64,000 nt of DNA, from positions 372,001-436,000 of the forward strand of contig JAHGAU010000025.1 in the NCBI GenBank assembly GCA_019925105.1, given 5' to 3'. The DNA is from Niebla homalea (Eukaryota > Ascomycota > Lecanoromycetes > Lecanorales > Ramalinaceae). A program made the position numbers and the translations under genes. Positions 35,246 through 49,119 of the stretch are shown here, one piece after another (position 1 is the stretch's first letter; the number at the start of each line of letters is the position of its first letter). Under the pieces are notes generated by a model, which was given only the letters and a program-made list of their open reading frames with translations, was not told where the DNA came from and did no database searches.

Positions 35246-37699
35246 GTAAAATCATCGGTTTATAGCTCGGTATAAGTCAAAAAAATTTTCGGCTAAGTCA
35301 AACTTAACCCCGATATAGGCTCGGCGTAAGTAAAAGTTTTTCCGCCCCGTCCGGACGTTTATTAAAATCGAAATAACGATTTAATTTAGCCGAAACTATA
35401 ATTAAATGTCGATATTATTTCGATTAATTAATATTAATTTATTTAATTTTAATATATAAAAGCCGTATAAACTCTATATTACGTTTATATTACGTTTATA
35501 AATCTAAATTATATTTAATAAAACTTAATAAATATTTTATTTCGATTTAATTTTTTTTATCTTTTTTTTTTTTTATTAAAAATCTTGTTAATTTAATATA
35601 TTTTTGATTAAAAATTTTATCAATAAAAAAATTTTCAACGTAATAAACCTTAAGAATAAGGTTTATTATTACGGTACGATAAACATTTAAAATATATAGT
35701 ATATATATTAAAAATCTAGGATTAATTTTTAACCCGAATATAAATTAAAAGCCGAATAATAATATAAAATATTAAATATAATTAATATATATTTATTATT
35801 AATTTTTAATTATTTCAAACGTTATTTAAAATAGGATACGGTATATATTATTTAATAATTATATATTATTTATATATTAAATATATATAACGTTTCTTAC
35901 GGTTACGTTAATAATAAATAATAATATAATATTTTTTAGATATTAATATTATATTTATATTTATTATATATAAATCTTCCGAACTTTTATTCGATTTTAT
36001 CGAAATATAATTCGTTAGAATTATTATTTAGTTAAAAATATATAAAACAGGTTTTTAATTAATATATGTATATAATATATAATTTTTTAATTAATTTTAA
36101 ATAATTTTAATAATGTACGAAGAATATATATTCTAATATAAATAAAAAAAAAATTTATAATAACTATATGTTAAATCTATATAAAATAAAATCCGGATTA
36201 TATTAATATTACGAATAAAAAACGAATTAATACCGACAAATAATATATTTAATATATTTATTTAATATTAATATACAAAATTAATATTTAACAATATTCT
36301 AAAATTTTATATTATATTTAATAAATAACAAAAAACAAAATTCTTAAAAAAAATTAAAATATTAATATTATTAATAATTTATTATTTATAATTTATCTTT
36401 TATTAAAATTGGTTTTATAAATAAATATATAGACCGCTTCGTTATTAAATACGAAACTATAATATATACCGAATATATATAGAATTTATACCGAAGTTTA
36501 TTAAAAGTAGCCGTAAAAACCCGGAATTTTGCCGTACGCTAGGGTAAGGACTTTTATCGGAGTATATATTAAGTATATCTTATATAGAAACTAAATTAAT
36601 ATTAAATTATTAATTCTTACGTTTTAATAAAAGAATAAACGTAAATTAAGCGTAGGCTTATTTACTAATTTATAAATTACGTTTATAAATAATTAGTAAC
36701 CTAATCAATTACTTTTAATTATAATTAATAAAACTAAAAATTAATAAGTTAATACAATTATAAAAGCTTTAAATATCGTATTAATTATAATTTATAAAAA
36801 CTTAAACTAAACGTATATTAATGTTTTTATTCAGTATATATCCTAAGTATATATTAAATAATATAATCGTTTATTAATATACTAAATATAATTAATAATA
36901 ATAACGTGAATTATATAAATAAATATCATATATTAAATTTATTTAAAAAAATTCAACTTATAATCGATAAATATAATTAAAACATTGAATAACGATAATA
37001 AGAAATTCGATTTATTAAAAATGTATATACGGAGTTTATATTTCGTAAACGTTAAACCGACGGATACTACGGGTATAAAATCTTTTATTGAAAAAAAATA
37101 TTAGTCCGCTATTTAATATATTATTAAAAATAAATATAATTCAAATATATATTTAATATATTAAATAAGAATTGAATTAATTAGAAAACTTTAATAATTT
37201 TTTTATTATATAAAATTTTTTTTAAAACGTATGTATTCGGTTTATAATATAAATTTAATCGATAATAGTTTATAATAAGTCTAATTTATATATTCTGTTT
37301 ATACGATATCGCTCTTTATTACGTATTATTAATAATTAATTAGAAACGAAATTCTTTTTACGGTCGCAAAGTATTCTCGATATATATTTTAATTATTTCC
37401 GTTAAAAAAATAAAATAAATATATTTAATATATATTAGGTTGTAAATATATATTAAAGACTTAAATAATTCTTTTTTTATAATTTAATATTTCTAAAGAT
37501 TAACTAAAAGAATTAGTATATATTTTATTTATATTTTATATTAATTTTATTTAAAGAAACTTTTTATTAAACCCGGTTTTTATATTTTTATATAATATTT
37601 CCGTAGATTTTTAATTATGTTTACGTTTTTTGGTTTTATTCTTTGAAAGAATTTAAAATAATTATTATCGTCGAAAATTTAAAAAAACGTAATATTGTT
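35246..37699. other. RIPped AT-rich stretch, unassigned
   Basis: Very AT-rich. It may contain the 3' half of LINE L5 on the minus strand, but I could not find its RT boxes (GIPQG or the Asp-Asp box) or the family 3' end here, so another element may begin around 37 kb. Confidence 0.4.
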
Positions 37700-39976
37700 C
37701 TAAAAACTCCTTTTTTCAATAAATTAATTTTTTTTATAAAATAATATTTTTATCAAAATATTATAATTCTCTATAATTAAAATTTGGCTTTTTTCTAATA
37801 CCGAATCGGATTACGTTAAGTATATACTGATGAAACTCTAATAAATTAAAATCGGGATTTAAGTATATTTTAGAATTATTTTCATTATATTCCGGGTTAT
37901 TATTTAGAAAAATAATAAATAAAAAACTCGGTATCGGAAGGGATTTTCTTCGTATCAATAAAAAAGATTTTACTAAAAATATATTCGCTTAATTCCCGTA
38001 ATACTTTTTCGAATAATAAAACTATTAACGGTTTTTAATAGTTTTTTAACGGTAAATCATAAACGTTATAAATATTAAAATTGTTTCCGGTTATATTTTC
38101 CCGTATAATCCGGCATATATAAAGGTTTTCTCCGTAATAAAATACGTTTTAATTATTAATATTTATTTTTTTATTAACGTAAAAGTATATTCGGGTAAAT
38201 TTATTTTTTTTAAATATTAAATAAAATCCGTCGCCCGGGTTAATTAAAAAATATATAAACTTATTATTTAACGGTTTTTAAAGCGTAACGACGTTTACGT
38301 TATCGATTTTTTTCGACGTAAATATCGGTCATACGGTTTTAATTACTTTATTTTTTACGTTAAATTATATTATCTTGAAAAACGTTAATATATTAAATAG
38401 TAATATCGTTCGAGGTTTTTACGTCCGTTTTTATTTTTTTTATTCGTATTAATAACGGTTTTACGAATGTTAATATTTTTATTTTACCTTTTTTACCGTT
38501 ATATTTACCGCGTTAAAACGTTTAAACCTTGAAATTATTGGCCCGTCGAGTTTCTTTATTTTTTATTTCTCGTTTTTATGTATTTATTCCCGTTTAAGTA
38601 ACTTTACTCTTTTTTTAAGATGTTTTTATTTATTTATTTTTTTTTTTTACCGCGTATTTAATTGTTTTACCAATAATTTTATGTTTTTTCCGTTTTATCT
38701 TTTCAAGTTTAACCGAATATTTTAAACTTCACGTTAAGTAACCGTCCCGGCCGTAAACCGTATAATTAGATTAATCTTTAACTAGCTTTTTCGTTATTCA
38801 TATTTTATATTCGTATATATTATATATATTTACGTATATAACGTACTTTATTTTATAAATATACTTAATCGATATATAACTGTGTTTTTAATAATTAAAA
38901 TATTGATAAATATTTACCGCTTTATTTTATAATCTCGTTATTTTATGTAACTTTCTTTTAATAATCCTTTTATCAAAAATATCGTTATATATCCTTATTA
39001 AAGCTATTTTTAGGATTATGATAAAACATTTTTTAATCTTTTCTATCGCGTTAAACCGTTTCGTTATTAAGGGAAGCTTATTCTTTACGATTTTTAACCC
39101 TAAATAAAATACTATATTCTTTCGCTATATCCGTTTTAACGTAATATTTTTTTTCCGTTTTATTTAATTTTTTATGTATATATTATTTATTATTACCGTA
39201 AACGTTTATTACAATATTTTCGTTAATCGATATACTTTTTTTTAAAGTTTACGTTTTCGTTTTTTTAAATTTTCTTTAGCTTTTAATAACGCTATATCTA
39301 AAAAAAATCGTTATCTTGTAGTTTTTAACCGCGATTATTTATTTAATAAACGGTTCCCTTATTATTTTAAATATTGTTATTAATTATAACGGATTCGTTT
39401 TCGCCGCCGTTTTTTTTTATCCGCGTTTATAAGTCGGAGTATAATCGTTTTCGTTTTTTTTAACGCCGTTATTTTTTCTTTTTTTTATTTTTATTTATTA
39501 TTCGTATAATCGTTTTCTACGTTGATCGCGCCGCTTAGCTTATTTTCCCCGGTAATATTTTTTGTCCGGGGTTTACCGCCGAATTTTTCTATTTTTTTAT
39601 TTTTACTTTTTAATACGGGCTATTTTTTTTTATATTTTTTTTTTTTAGTTTTTGTTAGCTTTTTAATAAAGTTTTTTTTTTTGAGTTTATTTATATTATC
39701 GGCTATCTTTCCGCCGTAATTTTTTTTTATTTTATTTTAAATAAATTATATACCGTTACCGCCGTACGTTTCTATTCGTTATTATTAATTATTTTACAAT
39801 TACGTGTTTTACGCGTTTTTTTATATATTTCCGGTCGATCTTAATTTTTATTATGATTTTGAAATTCTTTAGCCTTCTCGTTAGCGTATAGTTCGCGTAT
39901 ATTTTTAATACCCTTATTAATACTTACGGGCCGCTAATTTACTACCCCGTTTTTGTTCATTATAACGTTTTTAATC
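37700..39976 (-). mobile_element. LINE L5, part downstream of the hAT insertion
   Basis: Minus strand: ORF1 continues from the hAT target site at 39976 with KNVIMNKNGVV (compare the L1 ORF1 start), then a Lys-rich gag. At about 38250-37950 an endonuclease relic reads FINPG-x-GFYL-like and FNIYNVYDLPLK, parallel to L1 at about 2600-2810. The 65-codon frame at 37958-37761 lies in this relic. The element is thoroughly RIPped, and its 3' end was not located. Confidence 0.65.
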
Positions 39977-40434
39977 GTCGTATTTACTGCGCCAACCGGG
40001 ACGGGATGGGACGGGTTTTAACAACGGTAATCTTATCCCGTATAATATAAGATAAGGCTAATTCCTATCCCATTTTATCCCTATCCCGGCGGGATAGGAC
40101 GGGACAATACCAAAATCTTGACTTTTATTATTAACGGATAATTAAATAAAAACGGATTAATAAATAAAATAAACTATTATTCTTATATAACCGAGTTATA
40201 AATAATAAGAATTTTATATTTATTAATTTACTTATTATAATTTTCGATCAAAAAAATTAAATATTATTATCGAAAATATTATATGTACTAATTTATTTAT
40301 CGCAAATTTTAATTAAGAAAATTAAATTTTACGGCCGAAAATATTATAATTATTATTTTACTTATTATAATTTCGATAGGATTAAAAAAAACGCCGTTTT
40401 TTTTATTATAACGTCGCTTTTAAAATTTTTACGT

Positions 40435-40735
40435 ATTAGTATTCTTAGTATTAATAATATTAGTTATAATAATAATAATTATTATATTAGTCTTAATAAT
40501 AATATTAAAAATAACATTAATTATAATATTAATAATTACAATATTAATCCCAATAAAAGTATTAATAGTAATACTAATTATAATATTAGTAATTATAGTA
40601 TTAATAGCTATAGTATTAGTCCCGGTAATAATATTAATAATAATACCAATTATAATATTAATTATAATATTAATAACTATAATATTAATAATATTAACGG
40701 GACTAGTAATAATATTAATATGATTACCGCGATTA
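40435..40735. repeat. degenerate AATATTAAT-type low-complexity array
   Basis: About 300 bp built of near-repeats of TATAATATTAGTAATA with period about 12. It is probably a RIPped trinucleotide or dodecamer microsatellite within the hAT. Confidence 0.65.
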
Positions 40736-42936
40736 AGGTTATAAGCTCCACGAGCTAATCTAATAAAATACGTTTTACGAATAAGGCTATTATAAAATAC
40801 TTTACGGCCCCGGGTAGACCCCCCACGTATTCTTATATTCTTATCGAAGTTATTAATTCCGTAATTTCTTATATCACGTATAATTTAAAATAGCGGAAAT
40901 AAAATTTTAAATATTTTTTTATATATCGTTTTTATGAGTTAATTATTTTTAATTTAAATAATAACCTGTTTCCCGTATATATAAATTAAATTAGATATTT
41001 ACGATAGAAAATTAATATATTATAATTAAGCGAATTTATTATTTTACGTTTAAAATAAAATATGAAATAGGGTTTTATAGTTTTTTATAATATTTTTAAA
41101 GTTTTCGGCTAAAAACGTATATTCTAATTAATAACATTATATATAATTTTTTTATATAATTTTATAAAAAAAACTTTAAAAATTAATAACGTAAAACTTT
41201 TTTAATATTGACGAATTTTTTTTAATATTTTAGCTAAAATAATTATATTAATCTTGATAATCGTAAAAATAATTATAAAAAAACTTATAATTAAAGCGAT
41301 ATCGTTATATCGTTATAACGTTAATAACGCCCGTTATTTTTCAATTCTTTATTCGATTAATACCCGGTATTTTTACCGGTATTTTTATTTTTAATATTTT
41401 TCGGCCGGTTATTTTTTTATTATTTATTAATATTTTATTATTTCGCTTTAAGAAAATCGTTAAACGGGTTATTTAAAATTCTTGAATATACGTTATTTTT
41501 TAAATACGAAATAATAATAATAAATATATTAAAAAAATATATTATAAAAATTAAATCGAAATATCGAAACAATAAAATTATGGTATTAAAAAAAAAAAAA
41601 AAAAAAAAAATTTATAAAAATTGTTGAAAATCCCTTAAATAAAAGTTACTAACTAGCGCGTATATATAATAAATCTAAGTTTCGCAAAGTTTTTTATTTT
41701 CTTAATTTTAACGTAAAATATATTATTATTATAGTTTTTTTAAATTCGTTTAAAAAAAAACTATATAATATATTTTATTATACGGAGTTTGAATTTTTTA
41801 CATTATTATAATTAAGAATATTTTTATTTATTAAAATACCTATTTTTTTAATAATTGATAATATTAAAAGTATTATTATTTTATTTATATAAAGTTTATA
41901 TAACGCTAGCCCGGATCCTGATTAACGCGAAAAAAAAAGTATCCTAAAATCGTTTTAAAATTTAAAAATATATATAAGATAAATAATATTAATTATATTA
42001 ATATTTTTATTTTTATCGAAGTTTTTTATATTAATTTTTATAACAATTATAATCTAATTTTATTATAGGGCGATATATTAAGAAATTTCCATAATAAATT
42101 CTTATTAATATATATTCTTTTTTAAATATTTATTAAAATGGTTATCAATAATTATTATATATTTCTTTTTTATTATTAATTTTTTTTCTTTATATTATTA
42201 TTTATTTATTTTTCGATTTTATTATTTATATAATAATATAAATATAATTATTGAAGTTAAAAATATAAAAAATAATATAAAGACGATTGTTAAGTCTGAA
42301 AATATAAATAACTTCGATGTATTAATATCGACCGATAACGATTTTAATTAGATTAACAACGATAATATAAACCCGGTTTTTTTTAGGACGTTTTTTTACG
42401 GGGAAAACGTGGGAAAAAGCCCGGTTTATGAAATAAGCGTAAAATAAAAAAGTCCTTATTATAAAATTTAAATATTATAAAATCTTGTTTATGAATTTTA
42501 AAATTTTACCCGCTTAAAAAAACTAGAAATTAAAAAATACGTAAATTATATAATAATTAAATATTATATAAAAAAACTAAAAAATATTAACGAATAAAAT
42601 AATGTTATTTCTAAAGCCTATATTTTATTAGAAAATAAATTTCAGAACAATATTAAAAAAAAGCGGTATATTAATTAATTAATCTATTTTTTTATTTATT
42701 ATATTTATAAATAATAATATTTTCGCCGGAAAATATATTATTATTTTTATAAAATAATATAATTTAAATTTAAAAAAAAACTAAAAAAAAATTTTAATTA
42801 TCGATAATAATAACGATTTAATTTAGGAAAACCTACATAATAATAATTTAATATCGGGTATAAATTTTTCTTATTATATTTAATTTATTTAATTTCGGTA
42901 AACTTAAGATTTATAATATTATTTAAAAAAGCTAAA

Positions 42937-43078
42937 TGTCAGCGCTGGGTGCACCCCGCAGGGGTAGCCCCCGGGCCTGATACCCCTTATATGGTAATAG
43001 CGGCTTACCCCTAAGCGCTATTACCTACCCAGGTTAACTACTTTTGCCCTTGTGGCGTAGTGGTTATCCGTCCTAACA
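42937..43078 (+). repeat. left LTR of TRIM3
   Basis: 142 bp. Near its right end it contains TGGCGTAGTGG, matching the pol III A-box consensus. A B-box-like GGTTCAAATCG follows in the interior at about 43140, so the LTR edge falls inside a tRNA-like sequence. Confidence 0.9.
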
Positions 43079-43440
43079 TTGTAATAGCGCACTTCGGGTG
43101 GGTGCACACCCCTGGAGTGAACAATGGGGGTAGGTGGCGGTTCAAATCGCGGAAGACGCACGTTGAGGGGTTTTTTCCCCTTATTTGCAAGTTTTCTCAG
43201 ATTCTAAGCCGAGCGTGGGGGCCGGGATGCCCTAAAACTACCGAGCGGGTGGCCCGGAACGGCCTAAAATTACCGAGACGCGGGTGAAAAGCGAGCCAAT
43301 AGGGCCTGAGCGACCCTAAGGACCACTCCGGTGGCCTGAGCCAATCGGCTCTTTGCGGGTAACGGGACCCCACAGGGGCCCGTGAGCGAAATGCGACGCC
43401 CTGAGAGGACCGCAAATGGTGCCCTTCCGACGATCGGCTC

Positions 43441-43735
43441 TGCGGAGCGGGAGTACGGTGCCCTGAGTGGCCCGGCTCTACCCCGGGACATGCCCTTGCG
43501 GGGGCCTCTGAGCCAATGAGTGCGTAACCACTCAACCGAGTACGGTGCCCTGCGGGGACCGGCTCACTTTGGAGTGCGGTGCCCTGAGTGGCCCGGCTCT
43601 ACCCTGGGACATGCCCTTGCGGGGGCCTCTGAGCCTGTCGAGTGCGTAACCATTCGACCGAGTACGGTGCCCTGCGGGGACCGGCTCACTCTGGAGTGCG
43701 TAACCACTCACCGAGTGCGATGCCCTGCGGGGGTC
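43441..43735. repeat. internal 122-bp tandem repeats of TRIM3
   Basis: A unit beginning GGTGCCCTGAGTGGCCCGG and containing ATGCCCTTGCGGGGGCC is present at about 43455 and 43577. Partial units (GTGCCCTGCGGGGACCGG) continue to about 43735. Predicted frames here are repeat translations. Confidence 0.8.
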
Positions 43736-43950
43736 CACTCAACCAAGGAGCGCGGTGCCCTGCGGGGACCGACTCCACCCCCGGAACATGATGTTCCCGG
43801 TGATCCCCTCAGGGGCTCTCACCACTTCCCGGTAGGTGATCCCCGCAGGGGCTCTCACCGGATACCGCAGTCGGGCCTTCAGGGGCCTCCAGCCTGGGGA
43901 TACCCCCCAGAGGCGTGGTTTTGGTAGTCTGTGCACTCGGGGACGAGCGC

Positions 43951-43967
43951 ATAGGAGGGGAAGCAAA
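43951..43967 (+). other. polypurine tract of TRIM3
   Basis: ATAGGAGGGGAAGCAAA immediately precedes the right LTR, where plus-strand cDNA priming occurs in LTR retrotransposons. It sets the element orientation as plus. Confidence 0.65.
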
Positions 43968-44109
43968 TGTCAGCGCTGGGTGCACCCCGCAGGGGTAGCC
44001 CCCGGGCCTGATACCCCTTATATGGTAATAGCGGCTTACCCCTAAGCGTTATTACCTACCCAGGTTAGCTACTTTTGCCCTTGTGGCGTAGTGGTTATCC
44101 GTCCTAACA
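43968..44109 (+). repeat. right LTR of TRIM3
   Basis: 142 bp, nearly identical to the left LTR, followed by CTAAA. Confidence 0.9.
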
Positions 44110-45119
44110 CTAAAACTGAAAAAACTATATTAAAATAATTTAATTTTAAAAATTTAATCGTTTATTCCGCGGAAATTTAAAAAATCCGGGAGTATAATTA
44201 TGAAATAATCTGATTTAAAATAATCCGAAAATTATAATATATTTTTATAAGGTTTTTTTAATAAAAATATTAATTATTACGTATTAATTAAACCCCCGAT
44301 ATATTAACGTAAATATACGTTTATAAAAAAAATATATCAAATTTAAGGATTCGTAGCTATTATTACGTTAATCGGTTATAAACTTAACTATTTATTAAAT
44401 AAGTTACTACCGTTTTATATATATTTTACTGAATAAGAACGCGTTATTTAATATAATAAAATATTATATATCCGTAAGTTTTATTTTTTTAACCGCGATT
44501 ATAAATTTAAAAACTAAATAATTTTATTAAAGCCCGCCGAATAATAAAATGGTTATAATTTTAATAAATAAAATTAAAATCTAATAATAAATATAACGAA
44601 AACTAAAAAACCGTAAAGTTTATTAATATACGGTTTCGGAGATAATATTTCCCCCGAATATAAAAAAATTATAATAATAATAAATAAATTAACGATGATA
44701 CCGGAAAAATACGATTTTTATAATATTTTTTAATAAAAAAAGTTAATTTAGTAAAATAAATAAAAATTCGTAATTTTATAATTTAATTAGAAAATAAATT
44801 AAACGTCCAGGTAATTATTAACTTTTTAATAAAAATTACGATAAATAAAATAATTATTATAATTAATTTTACGAAATAAGCTTTTTCTTATAAACCGTCT
44901 TTTAATATATTAATTAAATTTTTAAAAAAAAATTATTTATTTTTAAATATCCGAATTATTATTATATTTTTCTATATTAATATTATTTTTTTCGTATATA
45001 TAATAATAAATAAGGTTATTAAAATTGTATTAATTTTATATTAAAAGCTTTTCGTAAAATCGTTTTACGTTAAAATTTATTAATAAAATAAACTTCCGCC
45101 GCTTTTTATATGGTTTTGA

Positions 45120-45312
45120 TAATTAAAGATTAAAATTTTTTTTTTTTTTTTTTATTTTTTTACTTAATTTTTTAATTATTTTTTTAATTATTTTTTTAAT
45201 TATTTTTTTAATTATTTTTTTAATTATTTTTTTAATTATTTTTTTAATTATTTTTTTAATTATTTTTTAATTATTTTTTTAATTATTTTTTTAATTATTT
45301 TTTTAATTAAAT
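45120..45312. repeat. TTTTTTTAATTAT low-complexity array
   Basis: About 12-13 bp units of T6-8 plus AATTAT repeated about a dozen times, after a T-rich run at 45128-45150. This is a simple repeat inside the hAT. Confidence 0.85.
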
Positions 45313-46549
45313 TTTTAAAATTTAATTTCGGTATTATTAATTTTTAAAATTTTTAATATTAGCGAATCTCGCGTAATATAATCTTTAGTTTTTATTAATT
45401 ATTAAAATATTCGGAGTTTCGGATAAATATATTTTTAGTTTTTAATTTACGGGTAAAATTTTAAATTATAACTATTTTCTAAAAAGCTTTTTACGCAATC
45501 CCGTAATATCCCTTATAATTTTTTGATACAGTAATTTTAATAATATGAACTTTTTATTAAAAAAATATTTTTATAATTATTATAATTAAGAAAATTAGGA
45601 AAATCGAAAAAATAAAATATAATAAAAATAAAAAGAATCGCTATATATTATTAAAAGCGGAAATTATTTAAATAGCTTAATTATATAAAGATTATTTTAT
45701 AACCCGCCCTTAAGGATTATATTTTATTAATATATTTTTAAATTTATATTTTAAAAAAGTTTTATTTATATAAAAGTTTTTTAATTTTTTTTTAATTTAT
45801 TAATAATTTATTATTATTTTGTAAAAAAAAATAATAAATTTTATAATAATTATATATATTATATATTTTAGTCGTAGGAAATAATAAATAAAAACTAATT
45901 TATATTAGTTCATGAATGATTTTTAAAAAGAAACGTTAGAACTAATTATTATTATTCTTTTTATATAATTTAAAATATTATATTTTTTAAAAATTCTAAT
46001 AATATTAAATTAAATAATATAAATATTCCTATAATAAGATTTTAAGGATTAAAAAATAAAATTAAATATTATATATATAAAATGGTTAATAAAGCTAATT
46101 TTCTAATATAATAATTAATTATATTATAAGTCTAGATATATTTATTAAAATAATTAATATAAAATATTAATAAAAAATATTATACTTAAAAATATTTCGA
46201 AAAAAATATTATAATAAGTAATACTTATATTAAATGATTTTCAGTTATTTATAAAAAATATAAGGAAAACTTAATTTACCCAAGAAAAAATAATATATCG
46301 GATATAAAAAATTATATAAAGATTAAAAAAATAAAAAAATAAATACGAATAAAAATTTCGGTTAAATATCGATTTATACTAATATAATTAAAAAAATAGT
46401 ATTAATACCCCCCGGATATAATAGTTATAAAAATAAATCAAAAAATTTTAAAAAACTTTATTTAAAACCTTATTAAATAACGGGAACGGTTTTTATTAAA
46501 AAATAAAATCCTAATATGAAATAATTTCTTAAAATAATTGCAATAATAA

Positions 46550-47130
46550 ATAATTATTATAGTTTTTTCTCTTTTATTATTAAATATAATAAAACGCGTC
46601 GACTTATTAATTATTTTAATTATAATATTATATTTCCGTCCGTAAGAGTGATTAAGAATTATACTATATAACGTTTTAAAAAAATTAAATTATATTTATT
46701 AAAAGATTTCCCCGATAACAGGAATAAGCTATTATTAATTATAAATAATTAATCCGTTAATAATAAATAATTTTTTATAATAATTATAATATATTAAATT
46801 AATTAATATTAAGAATATTAAAATATATTAATTAGTTTTAAATATATTAAAAATATTTATAATGATAAACGGCTTTTAGCTATTACGATAAAAATAATCG
46901 AGGTTTATAAATTAAAATATTATATTATAATTATTATAATTAATAATATAAATAATAATAAATCGATAATGGTAGTATTATATTAAAAAGTTAAAACGCG
47001 CTAAAACTTATATATAAATATCGCCGAAAACGAATATAAAACGGAATATTTATTATATTTAATATATATTATCTATTTATTATTTAAAGTTTTTCTAAGT
47101 TATTTAAAAATCGATATAAAAAATAATAAT
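46550..47130 (+). pseudogene. hAT transposase relic (catalytic core part)
   Basis: Plus-strand reading through RIP stops gives INNINNNKSIMVVLY at about 46948-46983, which fits the hAT (T/A)DNASNND catalytic block with Asp read as Asn. It is followed about 60 nt later by EYKTEYLLYLIYIIYLLFK (about 47030-47086), which fits the RCxxHxxNLxxKxFL block with Cys and His codons altered. Order and spacing agree with hAT transposases. The rest of the coding region is too eroded to place its ends. Confidence 0.65.
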
Positions 47131-49119
47131 ATTAATAATCGTTTTAATAATAAGTAAGCCGATAAAATATATTTTTAAAATATCGGTATTCCGAAAACGT
47201 TAATTAAAATAAAATAGATTTTAATTATTTTTATATTTATTTAATTCGGTTTTAAATTCGTAAAACCGCGGTTTATATTAACGTTAATAATATACGTAAA
47301 TTTTTTTTTATAAAAATTTAATAAAAAAGGATTAATACTTATAATACTTTTAATCCCCCGGTTTTTAATTAAAGTTAAAAACATAAAAAAATACCGCTAA
47401 AGTTATTTTAGGATATTGCGATTCGCTAGGACTCCTTTTTTTATATAATAATTTATACTTTTTAACTCCGTAAAAATAATAAGGTTTTTTTTTGAAAAAA
47501 AGGAAGAAAAAAATTATTTAAATTTAGTTTTAAAAAATAAAATTATATTAAATACTTAATAAAATTAATATAACTATTTTATTATATAACTAAATTAATA
47601 AATAATATTAAAATTTTAATTTTTTAATTTTTTTTTTAATATATAATAAATTTTTTAATTATATCGAAAAGTAAAAAAATATATTTTAACGTAAATAAAT
47701 TATTTAAAAAAAATAAGTTTATAAAAAAGCTCAATATAATATATATTAAACTGATTAAGTATTATAGTAAAACCTAATATTTATTTGGATTTTTTCATAA
47801 ATAAACTATTTTATTATATCCGTAAAATAACGATAAAATATTTAAAAATATAAATTAATACTAAAAAATAAATAAAATCTTATAAGCGGATATATATTAA
47901 ACCGCTTTGCGCGATATTTTTATTGATTATATTATATATTTTAAGCTTAACTTAATAGTTTATTTAAGGTTAAATAAATAATCGCGGATCGTAAATAATT
48001 TAGATTTTTTATTTAACGAAAAAAGTTTTTTAAACGATCCTATTAATAATAAGTTTTAATAATACTGAAATTATAATAAGTTTATACTTATTTTTATATT
48101 TATTTAAATAACTAAATTATAATAATATTATTTTCGAAAACGTTAAATAAAATTCTAATTTAATAAAAATAATTATTTTATAAATTACCGATTTTATTAC
48201 GGGTAGTTCAAAATATCTTTTTTAATATTTTATTAGAATTAAGTATAAATATTGCTTTTTTATTATGAAATATTATTATAAGGTTTAAAATAATTCGTTT
48301 TTATAATTTTTCGGATAAGAATATTAATTTATTATTATAGATAAAAGGAAAATAAACTAAGTTAATTATATATAAACCTAAAAATTAATAATAATAATTT
48401 TAAAAACCAGAAAAATAAAAAAAAACGAAAATAAATAAATAATATAATAACGATTTCGAAATATATTAACAATAACGATAATAATAATAAGTTTAATAAT
48501 AATAACGACGTAAATAACCTAGATAATTCGGGCCGTTTATTAATATATATAAAATCGAAATTATTATTAATAAATAATTTTAATTTTTTAAGTTTATTTT
48601 ACGCGGATTAATAAAAAAGCGGTATTATAAATAAATATAAATAGCCCGGGACTTACATATATATTTTTAAATTTAAAATAAGTTTAATTGTAACGTAAAG
48701 GTTTTAAATTTGGTTTTCCCGTTTATAATTTAGAATAACGAGTTCGAATAATAAAATAAGTATTTTAATTAATAACTAAACGTTACCGGTAAATATTTTA
48801 ATATAATAATACGGAATTTTTTTTTTAATAAAGTTTTTATTTTAATAAAAAAAGTAATTAATTTTTTATATTAAAATTTTTATAATTATCTTTATAGTTA
48901 TCGGCCCTAAAACTCTCTATTTTTGTTACGATATTTTTTATTTAATCGGTTATTAAGATCTTAATATATCCCGGTCTTATCCCGTCTTATCCCGTATTAA
49001 GACGGGATAAAATATAGCTAGCTTTATCCTATTTTATCCCTACTTTATCCCTATTTTATCCCTATTTTATCCCTATCCCATGGGATATATCCCGTCCCGG
49101 TTGGCGGAGTAGTCGTATT

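Larger units (their letters stand above)
42937..44109 (+). mobile_element. TRIM3, 1.17-kb GC-rich un-RIPped LTR element
   Basis: Two 142-bp LTRs (42937-43078 and 43968-44109) that differ at only a few positions run TGTCAGCGCTGG to CGTCCTAACA. The perfect 5-bp duplication is CTAAA at 42932-42936 and 44110-44114. The 889-bp interior is GC-rich and CpG-rich and ends in a purine tract directly before the right LTR. There is no room for pol and no gag is recognisable; frames over 60 codons occur on both strands and all cross the internal repeats. It has no RIP although both sides are saturated with it. Confidence 0.92.
39985..49111 (+). mobile_element. large hAT transposon, 9.1 kb, RIPped
   Basis: Terminal inverted repeats TACTGCGCCAACCGGGACGG (39985) and CCGTCCCGGTTGGCGGAGTA (ending 49111) differ at one of 20 positions. 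They are flanked by a perfect 8-bp duplication GTCGTATT (39977-39984 and 49112-49119), the hallmark of the hAT superfamily. Subterminal GGGATA/TATCCC-type repeats lie inside both ends (40020-40100 and 48965-49085). A plus-strand transposase relic is present near 46.5-47.1 kb. About 8 kb remain after removing TRIM3, which is long for a fungal hAT. Confidence 0.9.

Noticed and set aside
43060..44045. Six frames of 68-135 codons in TRIM3
   Set aside because: All span the internal GC-rich tandem repeats, lie on both strands, and none covers the element in a gag-like way.
40435..45312. CRISPR-like or origin-like repeat arrays
   Set aside because: These are low-complexity AT repeats without spacer structure; the host is a eukaryote.
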